6,239 nucleotides of DNA from Deinococcus sp. (GCF_030523985.1 NZ_JAUNHK010000033.1:1-6239); one strand, 5' to 3'. Shown: positions 1 to 6,239, counted from the stretch's first letter. Program-made: numbers and translations. Notes: generated by a model from the sequence alone, not told the origin.

Positions 1-117
1 CTGCGCCACGCGGCCCACCGGGGCAGGCTCACGCTGTAGGGTGACCGTTTGCGAGGCCGCCGGACTCTGCGCCGACGCCGACATCAACAGAAAGCACAGA
101 AGCACAAGACGCCGCAC
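1..117 (-). CDS. Exported protein of unknown function, N-terminal fragment
   Basis: This reading frame starts at a GTG (117-115) and stays open to the left edge, giving 39 visible residues. The first 16 form a textbook Sec signal peptide: VRR at the N-terminus, a hydrophobic core LVLLCFLLM, then SASA-Q, which fits signal peptidase I cleavage after Ala16. The visible mature part begins QSPAASQTVTLQREPAPVGR and is not enough to name a family. An in-frame TGA two codons upstream fixes the start region. No usable Shine-Dalgarno lies at normal distance (a GAGG ends 1 nt before the GTG), but a TACACT -10 box ends exactly 7 nt upstream, so the message is probably leaderless. The gene follows rpsI on the same strand but is separated from it by a strong terminator. 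Signal peptide and start are seen; the function is unknown. Confidence 0.72.
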   Translation of the reverse strand, partial: MRRLVLLCFLLMSASAQSPAASQTVTLQREPAPVGRVAQ

Positions 118-124
118 GCCTCAC

Positions 125-154
125 AGTGTAGCGGCTGCCCCCTGCCCAGCCGAA
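125..154 (-). promoter_or_regulatory. Probable leaderless promoter of the exported-protein gene
   Basis: On the minus strand a TACACT -10 box (130-125) ends 7 nt before the GTG start at 117-115, so transcription should begin at or next to the start codon. A weak -35 candidate TTCGGC (154-149) sits 18 nt upstream. Both elements lie between the rpsI terminator and the new gene, as expected for an independent unit. The poor -35 box is the main weakness. Confidence 0.5.
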
Positions 155-162
155 GGGCAACG

Positions 163-190
163 AAAAACCCCCTCCCAGACGGGAAGGGGC
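163..190 (-). terminator. Intrinsic terminator of the rplM-rpsI operon
   Basis: Read on the minus strand, this is a 9-bp stem CCCCTTCCC / GGGAGGGGG (one U-G pair) closed by the 4-nt loop GTCT and followed directly by TTTTT. It begins 18 nt after the rpsI stop codon, the expected place for the end of the operon, and isolates it from the exported-protein gene downstream. Confidence 0.9.
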
Positions 191-207
191 AAAACAAGCG
201 GTAAAAC

Positions 208-609
<402 letters not shown>

Positions 610-611
610 GA

Positions 612-1037
<426 letters not shown>

Positions 1038-1162
1038 CTTGTACTCCGTAAAGGGGGTTGGGATTTGGCTGGTTGACGGCGGCCCGCTCTACCGGGGAGA
1101 AGAAACGTCCGCGTCCGGGGAAGCCACCCGGTCATCTCGGCTCTACCAAGCACAAGACACTA
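1038..1162 (-). promoter_or_regulatory. Long structured 5' leader of rplM-rpsI
   Basis: If transcription starts about 7 nt after the -10 box, the leader is about 125 nt long, unusual beside the apparently leaderless genes of this window. On the RNA strand it holds a CCGGG...CCCGG hairpin (1131-1127 with 1119-1115, 7-nt loop). The same 5' arm can instead pair as ACCGGG with CCCGGT at 1096-1091, so the two stems exclude each other. GGTAGAGC occurs twice (1147-1140 and 1093-1086). It does not fold as a tRNA because no T-arm is present. Ribosomal protein leaders often carry autoregulatory structures; for this one that is inference only. Confidence 0.4.
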
Positions 1163-1168
1163 AAGGTC

Positions 1169-1198
1169 AGTCTATCAGAAGTGGCTTTGCCGGGGCAA
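1169..1198 (-). promoter_or_regulatory. Probable promoter of the rplM-rpsI operon
   Basis: On the minus strand TTGCCC (1198-1193) and TAGACT (1174-1169) are spaced by 18 nt, each matching four of six consensus positions. The -35 box is embedded in the short inverted repeat TTGCC-GG-GGCAA (1187-1198). Predicted start is near 1162. Confidence 0.6.
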
Positions 1199-1248
1199 GA
1201 CCCACAAAAGTTGAGCTGATCGTGTCGGGCACCCGGCGGGGCCCGCAC

Positions 1249-1277
1249 TTGACTTCTGACCGGGTGGCCTTTACTCT
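1249..1277 (+). promoter_or_regulatory. Promoter of tRNA-Asp
   Basis: TTGACT (1249-1254) and TACTCT (1272-1277) are spaced by exactly 17 nt, and the predicted start (about 1284) lies only a few bases before the tRNA 5' end at 1288. It diverges from the rplM promoter, with about 50 bp between the two -35 boxes. That spacer holds a GC-rich imperfect hairpin (1226-1245) with no T-run on either side, to which I assign no function. Confidence 0.8.
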
Positions 1278-1287
1278 CTTTTCCGCT

Positions 1288-1363
<76 letters not shown>

Positions 1364-1365
1364 GC

Positions 1366-1400
1366 AAGTGGGAGAGTTTAGGCTCTCCCGCTTCTTTTTT
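1366..1400 (+). terminator. Intrinsic terminator of tRNA-Asp
   Basis: An 11-bp stem AAGTGGGAGAG / CTCTCCCGCTT (one U-G pair) with the 6-nt loop TTTAGG is followed by CTTTTTT. It begins 3 nt after the CCA end, so the primary transcript is very short. Confidence 0.92.
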
Positions 1401-1421
1401 GGTTGCTTGCCAGACGAAGAT

Positions 1422-1452
1422 GCCGCCGACCCTTTTGCAAAGAGTCGGCGGC
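1422..1452. repeat. Near-perfect 31-nt inverted repeat, possible terminator of the PerM-like gene
   Basis: Two 14-nt arms (1422-1435 and 1439-1452) pair around a 3-nt loop. All positions pair on the minus-strand RNA, with one U-G pair. It sits 19 nt after the stop of the PerM-like gene and 22 nt beyond the tRNA terminator, between two converging genes. Neither strand has a proper T-run after the hairpin (minus strand continues ATCTTCGTCT). It may be a U-less terminator, a transcript-end stabiliser, or a copy of a dispersed palindrome. Confidence 0.7.
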
Positions 1453-1471
1453 GTTCGGATTCTTGGAAGCG

Positions 1472-2629
1472 CTATGGCCCTTCGGTGTAGACGCGGCTGG
1501 GGTAGTAGTACTTTTCCAGCAGCAGTTTGCCGAGCGCCACGGCAGGCACGGCGAGCAGCGCCCCGGCAAAGCCCATCAGCGCCACGCCAATCAGAATGGC
1601 GAGCAGCACCGTGACCGGGTGGAGGTCGGTGGTTCGGCTGAGGATGTAAGGACTCAGGAAGTTGCCCTCGATCTGGTTGGCGACCACGAAGACCACCACC
1701 ACCAGCAGCATCTTGAGCGGCGCGTTGGGCAGCGTCAGCGCCAGCAACAGTGCAGGCGTGGCCCCGACGATCGGCCCCAGGTAGGGCACGATGTTGAAAG
1801 CTCCCGCCAGAAAGCCGATGGCTGCGGCGCTCGGAACGCCGATAAGGGTCAGGCCCAGCCAGACCACCACGCCGATGAAGGTTGCAATGAGGAGTTGGCC
1901 GCGTACATAGCCGCCCACCGCTATCCCCACGAGGTCGCTGATCTCGAGGACTTTGGGCTGCCAGGGGCGGGGGAAAGCCCGCAGCAGCGAGGCGTTGAGG
2001 CGGTTGTAGTCGAGCATGAGGTACACGCTGAGCAGCAGCATCAGCACCACTTGACCCACCACGCCCCCGATGGACACCAGGCGGTTGAAGAGGGTGCCCG
2101 TCGAGTTGAGGGCGTTCTGGAGCATGGGAATGATGTTGTCGCCGAGGTTGGACACCCACTCGCGCGCCGCCTCGTTGATGCGGGTCTGGGCATCGGTGAG
2201 GCCGGGCACGCCACGCTCGGTCAACCAGTTGACCACCCCGGTCAGCAGGGTGTTGAGGTTGTCGATCTGGGCGGGCAGCCTCTGGAACAGTTGGACAAAC
2301 TGCCCGGCGACGGTCACGAACAGCGCCCCCGCCAGGGTCAGGATCCCGATAAACAGCAGCAGCACGAAAAAGACGCCCAGCCCCCGCTTGACCCGGCCCC
2401 GTTCGAGCCAGTTGAGCAGCGGGTTGGCGAGGTAGGCGATCAGGAAAGCGACCGTAAAGATGACGATGATGCTCAGCGTGAGTTGCGAAAAGCGGTAGAG
2501 CAGGTAAAAGCCCAGCAGGAACACCGCCAGCCTTATCCAGGGACTGCGCCAGGCGTACTGAAAGGCGTTGGGCTGCTGTCCAGGCTGGGGAGCAGGCGAG
2601 AGCGAACCGGGCGGGGGGGGAGTGGGCAT
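1472..2629 (-). CDS. AI-2E/PerM-family membrane transporter-like protein
   Basis: The 385-residue product belongs to the AI-2E transporter family (PF01594, formerly UPF0118), polytopic inner-membrane proteins. Some are proposed exporters or sodium/proton antiporters; the substrate here is unknown. A Pro-rich N-terminus (1-20) precedes membrane segments near 31-47, 50-66 and 84-108, an extra-membrane helical region (about 110-185) and further segments near 188-206, 247-265, 270-300, 305-320 and 338-368. Family hallmarks are YVRGQLLIA (241-249), NIVPYLGPIVGATPA (279-293), QIEGNFLSPYI (319-329) and the C-terminal GFAGALLAVPAVALGKLL. The ATG at 2629-2627 is preferred over an upstream ATG 20 codons earlier, because that extension overlaps the terminator of the preceding operon. 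A GTG directly before the ATG is an alternative start. It appears to be a single-gene unit. Confidence 0.92.
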   Translation of the reverse strand: MPTPPPPGSLSPAPQPGQQPNAFQYAWRSPWIRLAVFLLGFYLLYRFSQLTLSIIVIFTVAFLIAYLANPLLNWLERGRVKRGLGVFFVLLLFIGILTLAGALFVTVAGQFVQLFQRLPAQIDNLNTLLTGVVNWLTERGVPGLTDAQTRINEAAREWVSNLGDNIIPMLQNALNSTGTLFNRLVSIGGVVGQVVLMLLLSVYLMLDYNRLNASLLRAFPRPWQPKVLEISDLVGIAVGGYVRGQLLIATFIGVVVWLGLTLIGVPSAAAIGFLAGAFNIVPYLGPIVGATPALLLALTLPNAPLKMLLVVVVFVVANQIEGNFLSPYILSRTTDLHPVTVLLAILIGVALMGFAGALLAVPAVALGKLLLEKYYYPSRVYTEGP

Positions 2630-2641
2630 CACAATGCGCCT

Positions 2642-2670
2642 ACTGTAGTGCGAACGCGCCAACCGTAAAA
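2642..2670 (-). promoter_or_regulatory. Possible promoter of the PerM-like gene, short 5' end
   Basis: On the minus strand TACAGT (2647-2642) lies 12 nt before the ATG and 9 nt before the adjacent GTG, with a weak -35 TTTTAC (2670-2665) 17 nt upstream. The -35 overlaps the last T-run of the permease terminator. Transcription would start about 5 nt before the ATG, leaving almost no leader. Only a weak AGG, 9 nt from the ATG, could act as a Shine-Dalgarno. Confidence 0.4.
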
Positions 2671-2699
2671 CCAAAAGGCCAGGGGACATTTCCCTGACC
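2667..2699 (-). terminator. Intrinsic terminator of the ABC permease operon
   Basis: On the minus strand an 8-bp stem GGTCAGGG / CCCTGGCC (one U-G pair) with a 7-nt loop is followed by TTTTGGTTTT. It starts 39 nt after the stop of the second permease and precedes the possible promoter of the PerM-like gene. Confidence 0.82.
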
Positions 2700-2738
2700 T
2701 CGGCGGAGAGCCTGCTCGGCTTCTTCGATGTTCGACTG

Positions 2739-3650
2739 CTAGCCCTCGTAAGGCCGTCCCAGAGCCTTGGGCGCGGCGCTGCGGCCCGTAAAGACCAGCG
2801 CCAGAATGGTAATCAGGTAGGGCAGCGCCCCGATCAGGGGGTCGGGCAGCAGGTTCTTGCCGCCCAGCGCGATACTGACCGCCTGCAAGAAGCCGAACAG
2901 CACCGTCGCGCCCAGCACACCCAGCGGCTTCCACTGCCCGAAAATCAGCGCCGCCAGCGCGATAAAGCCCAGGCCCGCACTCATGTTGCGGGTGTAGGCG
3001 CTGAGGTTGCCGATGCTGAGAAACACGCCCGCCGACCCCGCCAGAATGCCCGACAGGATGACCGCCGAATAGCGCATCCGCTGCACGTTGACGCCCATGC
3101 TGGCGGCGGCGCCGGGTTGCTCGCCCGTAGCGCGCAGGCGCAGGCCGTAGGGGGTGCGGTACATCACGTACCACACCAAAGCCACGACCAGAAACGCGAA
3201 GTACACGGGCGGCGAGAACTTGAAGTCCCCGATGCCCCACAGCGGCAGCGGATGCTGCACCTTGGGCGACTCGTTGCTGGTGTTGTACAGCACTTGCAGG
3301 ATGACGGGCGGCACACCCAGGGCCAGCAGGTTGATCGCCGTGCCCGAGATCACTTGGTCGGCGCGGTATTTGATGCTCAGGACGGCATGAATCCAGGCAA
3401 TCAGGCCGCCCACCAGCGCACCCGCCAGCCAGCCCAGCCAGGGGGCGAGGTTGCCGAGTTGGTTTTCGGTGCTCAGGGTCACGACTGCGCCCGCCAATGC
3501 CCCGAAGATAATCAGGCCGTCCAGGGCGATGTTGACCACGCCGCTGCGTTCGCTGAACAGCCCGCCGAGGCCCGTGAGCAGCAGCGGCACCACCGAGCGG
3601 ATGAACGTCACCAGAAAGGTCACGCTCAGAATTTGTCCGAGAATATCCAT
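2739..3650 (-). CDS. ABC transporter permease, BPD_transp_2 family (NupQ/YufQ-like)
   Basis: The 303-residue product is a polytopic inner-membrane permease of the BPD_transp_2 family (PF02653). It is closest in pattern to the second permease of BMP/Nup-type importers, which take up nucleosides in the characterised cases. Marks are SERSGVVNIALDGLIIFGAL (33-52), ADQVISGTAINLLALGV (97-113), the cytoplasmic coupling region TPYGLRLRATGEQPGAAASM (166-185) and GLGFIALAALIFGQWKPLG (226-244). Length is normal. Its ATG overlaps the TGA of the preceding permease by one base (TGATG), with GGAG 6 nt upstream, so the two are translationally coupled and probably form a heterodimer. The partner ATPase and substrate-binding lipoprotein are not in the window. 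The substrate assignment is inference from family resemblance. Confidence 0.93.
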   Translation of the reverse strand: MDILGQILSVTFLVTFIRSVVPLLLTGLGGLFSERSGVVNIALDGLIIFGALAGAVVTLSTENQLGNLAPWLGWLAGALVGGLIAWIHAVLSIKYRADQVISGTAINLLALGVPPVILQVLYNTSNESPKVQHPLPLWGIGDFKFSPPVYFAFLVVALVWYVMYRTPYGLRLRATGEQPGAAASMGVNVQRMRYSAVILSGILAGSAGVFLSIGNLSAYTRNMSAGLGFIALAALIFGQWKPLGVLGATVLFGFLQAVSIALGGKNLLPDPLIGALPYLITILALVFTGRSAAPKALGRPYEG

Positions 3651-5647
3651 CAGTTGCTCCCCTGCTGTCCGCTGGACGGACGCGAATCCTGGGTGTGGGG
3701 GCCTTTGTCGATGCCGTCAGTACCCTGCCCGCTTCCCGGTTGACCCCGGCTGCTCTGGCCCACGTTGGGCAGTTTGGGCGCAGCGTTCGGCTCACCCGGC
3801 CCGGCGAGGTTGAGCGGCGGCGGGTCGGTCACGCGGCGACTCAGGAAGCCACCAGCGGCGATGAACAGCACGATGAGCGCCTTGAGCACCGTCACGATGT
3901 CCTTGTTGATGGCGTCCAGGCGCAGGTCGGCGTCGATGCCGCCCGTATCGATGGTGCCGAACAGCAGGCTGGAGGCGACCACGCCCGCCGGAGTGCTCTG
4001 GCCCATCAGCGCCACGGCGATGCCGTCGAAGCCGACGTTGACCGGCATGTTCTGCTTGAGGCGGTAGTCGTCGAGCGCCCCGCCCTGCACGTAGTGGGTC
4101 GCTGCCAGTCCCGCGAACATGCCCGCGATGGTCATGGCGAGGATGGTGCCACGCGCCACGCTGATGCCGCCGTATTCCGCTGCCTTGGGCGAAAGGCCCA
4201 CTGCCCGCAGCGCGTACCCCGTCGCCGTGCGCCACATCAGCGTGCCGAAGAGGGCCACGCACACCAGCGCCAGCAGGAACGAAGCGTTGAGTTGGCTGCC
4301 CGCGATGTCGATGGGCACGCCGATGCGCCAGGTCAGCAGCCCGACCAGCAACGCCGCGCCGAGCGCCAGCCAACCGCCCTGCCGGGTACGCCGCAGCAGA
4401 GGCCGGGCGACCAGATACGCCACCAGCGCGAACAGCCAGCCCAGGCTGAGGACGGTGGCCCCTTCCTTGCCGACGTTCAGCAGGTCGAGCAGGGTGGGCA
4501 GCCGCGCCGCCTCGTGCAGTTCGGCACTCTGGGCTTCGTACCCTTCGGCCTTGAAGGGCAGGCTGTAGGTCTTGCCCAGGAAGGGAAACTCGTTCGAGCC
4601 GATAAGAAAGACGAAAATCCCGGCGGCGATGTAGTTGAGCATGATGGTGTTGATGACTTCGCTGGAGCCGAAGCGGGCCTTGAGCACGCCCGGAATGGCT
4701 CCCCACAGCGCCCCGCCCGCGCCCGCAGCGATGACCGAAAGCGGCATCAGCAGCCAGCCCAGGCTCGCCGGAGCGTAGACGCCCACCAGCATGGCGGCAA
4801 TCGCGCCCATCGTCAGTTGACCGGGGGCGCCGATGTTGAAGAGGCCCGTGCGGAAGGCGAAGGCCACCGAGAGGCCCGTAAAGATAAGCGGCGTCGCCAG
4901 CTTGAGGCTGTCCAGGAAGGGGTTGAGGCTGGTCACGGGGGCAAACAGCGTGGAATAGACGAAATACACCAGGTCGGTGCGGGCCAGCCAACTGCCCCAC
5001 AGCCCCAGCGGCGCTCCCGTCTGGTTGATGGGCGGCTGCACCAGCAGCACCACCACCGCGCCCACCGCAATCGCCAGCGCAATGGCGGCAACGGGCACCA
5101 GCAGGCCGCGCATGCGGTTGAACCGTTCCCACCACGCAGGCCGCGCACTCAGGCCCGCGCTTGCCGCCACCAGTCCGCCCAGCACCGAGGCAAGGAGGCC
5201 CAGGTTCATGCCGCCCCCCTCGTAGAAGCTCCGCAGGCGCACCTTGACCGGGCGGCGCAGGGTGTCGTCGGCAGCGACGCGAGCGACTTCGGCCCCCAAC
5301 GCCTGCCCCAGCAGCACCACCGCCGCCACCGAGGTCAGCGCCGCCAGCAGCCCTGTGATCCAGAACCAGTTCTGCCGTTTCCAGGCTCCGAACAGGGTGG
5401 CGAGGGTCAAGGCGAAGGAAGTCAACCCCAGCATCTGCGTGGGGGCAGAAGGCGGCAGGCGAACGTCGGTGTTGGCGCTGAAGTTGTGCAGGCTGCCGAA
5501 CAGGTGCAGCAGCACCGGAGCGCCATCGAACGTACGCCCCAGGGCGGCGAGCGGGGTCAGCAGCAGCGCCGCGAGCGCCACGCCGCTGGCTATCAGCGCC
5601 ACCCTGGCCGCAGTCGGGGACGGGCGAGAATCAGGAAGGTGGGTCAC
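3650..5647 (-). CDS. Oversized ABC transporter permease, BPD_transp_2 family (NupP/YufP-like) with extra N-terminal membrane region
   Basis: The 665-residue product contains a recognisable NupP-type permease from about residue 175 to 605: TPLIFTGLSVAFAFRTGLFN (252-271), NIGAPGQ (271-277), FGSSEVINTIMLNYIA (326-341), the coupling region GYALRAVGLSPKAAEYGGIS (477-496) and GFDGIAVALMG (539-549). Typical members are about 350 residues. The surplus is an N-terminal region (1-175) with about four hydrophobic segments (near 14-36, 72-87, 95-115, 147-167), an additional hydrophobic pair near 400-440, and a hydrophilic Pro/Gly/Ser/Gln-rich tail (604-665), probably disordered. The start is a GTG (5647-5645) without Shine-Dalgarno, exactly 7 nt after a TAGAAT box, so probably leaderless. 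It is coupled to the second permease by a TGATG overlap. No ATPase or binding protein lies downstream, so these must be encoded elsewhere. The role of the N-terminal region is unknown. Confidence 0.9.
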   Translation of the reverse strand: MTHLPDSRPSPTAARVALIASGVALAALLLTPLAALGRTFDGAPVLLHLFGSLHNFSANTDVRLPPSAPTQMLGLTSFALTLATLFGAWKRQNWFWITGLLAALTSVAAVVLLGQALGAEVARVAADDTLRRPVKVRLRSFYEGGGMNLGLLASVLGGLVAASAGLSARPAWWERFNRMRGLLVPVAAIALAIAVGAVVVLLVQPPINQTGAPLGLWGSWLARTDLVYFVYSTLFAPVTSLNPFLDSLKLATPLIFTGLSVAFAFRTGLFNIGAPGQLTMGAIAAMLVGVYAPASLGWLLMPLSVIAAGAGGALWGAIPGVLKARFGSSEVINTIMLNYIAAGIFVFLIGSNEFPFLGKTYSLPFKAEGYEAQSAELHEAARLPTLLDLLNVGKEGATVLSLGWLFALVAYLVARPLLRRTRQGGWLALGAALLVGLLTWRIGVPIDIAGSQLNASFLLALVCVALFGTLMWRTATGYALRAVGLSPKAAEYGGISVARGTILAMTIAGMFAGLAATHYVQGGALDDYRLKQNMPVNVGFDGIAVALMGQSTPAGVVASSLLFGTIDTGGIDADLRLDAINKDIVTVLKALIVLFIAAGGFLSRRVTDPPPLNLAGPGEPNAAPKLPNVGQSSRGQPGSGQGTDGIDKGPHTQDSRPSSGQQGSN

Positions 5648-5654
5648 GCCGCGT

Positions 5655-5660
5655 ATTCTA
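5655..5660 (-). promoter_or_regulatory. -10 box of a probable leaderless promoter for the permease operon
   Basis: TAGAAT on the minus strand matches five of six -10 positions and ends exactly 7 nt before the GTG start of the first permease. It lies in a 23-nt gap after the stop of the upstream fusion gene. No convincing -35 is visible at 16-18 nt upstream, where the sequence (CTCTCT at 17 nt) belongs to the end of the upstream gene. The fit of box and spacing to a leaderless start is the evidence. Confidence 0.6.
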
Positions 5661-5670
5661 GGCGAGGGGG

Positions 5671-6239
5671 CTAGGAAAGAGAGGAAGGCGCAGGCCCCTC
5701 CATGCGGTCAGGCTCGGCACTGTCGGCCAGGGCTTGCAGCCGGGGGCGCAGGGCGGGCAGTTCCTCACGCACGGTGCGCCAGACCAGTTCGGGCGCGAGG
5801 CCGAAATAGTCGTGCGCCACCAAGTTGCGAATGTCGCGCAGGTAGGCCCAGGGCACTTCGGGGTGGCGGTCTTGCACGCTCTGGGGGATGTACTTGGTCG
5901 TTTCGCCCAGCCGCAGCAGGCCCAGCAGCACGGCGTCCTGCACTTCCTCGCGCATTCGGAAGGTGTCGAGACTCAGCGGCGCGGTCAGGGCGAACAGGCG
6001 GTCGAGCGTGTCCAGCAACTCGAACAGCCGCCAGCGCCAGCGCTTGACCCGGTGACTGGGCGCGGGCACGGGCGGCACCGCCATCACGTCCACCGCGTCG
6101 GCCAGAATCTCACCGCGCAGGGGCGGGCGCAGGCTGGCTTCGAGCACCACGTCGGCGCGGCGTTCCAGCAGGTCTTCCAGAACTTCCTTGACGCGCATCA
6201 GGTGCAGCAGGCCCGGCTCCTCACCGGGGGCAAAGTCCA
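5671..6239 (-). CDS. Minimal nucleotidyltransferase-HepT fusion protein (MntA-HepT type), 5' end outside the window
   Basis: 188 residues are visible and the frame is open to the right edge. The first 52 match the C-terminal half of an MntA-like minimal nucleotidyltransferase: DFAPGEEPGL, LEDLLERRADVV (20-31), then LRPPLRGEILADAV (36-49). The first visible Asp probably corresponds to the third catalytic Asp of that fold. After a Pro-rich linker (53-64) comes a HepT/DUF86 HEPN domain (about 66-170) with GE (111-112), VPW (128-130) and the RNase motif R137-x4-H142-x-Y144 in RDIRNLVAHDYFG. In characterised MntA/HepT pairs, HepT is an RNase toxin and MntA inactivates it by AMPylating the motif tyrosine; normally these are two proteins. 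Here both are in one uninterrupted frame. An ATG at 6198 is internal to the nucleotidyltransferase and not the start. The GSxxxxxxxxxxDxD motif lies outside, so enzyme integrity is unknown. Its stop is 23 nt before the permease gene. Confidence 0.88.
   Translation of the reverse strand, partial: DFAPGEEPGLLHLMRVKEVLEDLLERRADVVLEASLRPPLRGEILADAVDVMAVPPVPAPSHRVKRWRWRLFELLDTLDRLFALTAPLSLDTFRMREEVQDAVLLGLLRLGETTKYIPQSVQDRHPEVPWAYLRDIRNLVAHDYFGLAPELVWRTVREELPALRPRLQALADSAEPDRMEGPAPSSLS

Noticed and set aside
1086..1147. GGTAGAGC motifs resembling a tRNA D-arm, hinting at a tRNA or tRNA-like element in the rplM leader.
   Set aside because: No T-arm sequence, no acceptor stem and no anticodon arm can be fitted around them.
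1403..2668. A 421-codon open frame on the plus strand opposite the PerM-like gene.
   Set aside because: Low-complexity His/Gln/Glu/Val-rich translation, typical of an antisense shadow in high-GC DNA; the minus strand carries the recognised protein.
2697..2741. Coding-like sequence just after the TAG of the second permease (in-frame QSNIEEAEQALRR), suggesting readthrough or an ancestral longer C-terminus.
   Set aside because: It runs straight into the terminator hairpin, no readthrough signal is visible, and the protein already has normal length.
2629..3795. A 388-codon minus-strand frame overlapping the second permease.
   Set aside because: Arg/Gly/Ala-rich out-of-frame translation; the overlapping frame has complete BPD_transp_2 motifs.
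3695..5674. A 659-codon open frame on the plus strand, antisense to the first permease.
   Set aside because: Its translation is rich in His, Gln, Arg and Gly with no domain or membrane pattern; it mirrors the codon bias of the GC-rich permease gene, which has clear family motifs.

Overview
The window looks like a chromosomal segment of a Deinococcus species. The reasons are the very high G+C content, L13 and S9 sequences that resemble the Deinococcus radiodurans proteins as I remember them, and start codons placed 7 nt after a TANNNT -10 box, the leaderless layout known to be common in this genus. The species cannot be fixed from the sequence. The L13 C-terminus seems shorter than the D. radiodurans one, but that is recalled, not searched.

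Layout, left to right. (1) Positions 1-117, minus strand: the first 39 codons of an unrecognised exported protein with a clear signal peptide, cut by the window edge. It has its own probable leaderless promoter. (2) 163-1037, minus: the ribosomal protein operon rplM-rpsI (L13, S9; 2 nt between genes), ending in a strong intrinsic terminator. Transcription probably starts about 125 nt upstream of rplM, leaving a long structured leader. (3) 1038-1287: a divergent promoter region serving rplM to the left and tRNA-Asp(GUC) to the right. The tRNA (1288-1363, CCA encoded) has a good -35/-10 pair and its own terminator. (4) 1472-2629, minus: an AI-2E/PerM-family membrane protein converging on the tRNA, with a near-perfect 31-nt inverted repeat between the two. 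(5) 2739-5647, minus: two translationally coupled ABC permeases of the BPD_transp_2 type, resembling the paired permeases of BMP/Nup-type nucleoside importers. The first has an unusual extra N-terminal membrane region and a disordered C-terminal tail. A terminator follows the second. (6) 5671-6239, minus, running off the right edge: one polypeptide joining the C-terminal part of an MntA-type minimal nucleotidyltransferase to a complete HepT-like HEPN domain, i.e. antitoxin and toxin modules of a known TA family in one chain.

All protein genes lie on the minus strand; only the tRNA is on the plus strand. The units appear to be transcribed separately: terminators or promoters separate the left-edge gene, rplM-rpsI, the PerM-like gene and the permease pair. 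No mobile element, CRISPR array or phage gene was seen. The most noteworthy items are the nucleotidyltransferase-HepT fusion, the two 7-nt leaderless promoter/GTG arrangements, the oversized permease, and the long rplM leader with competing hairpins.
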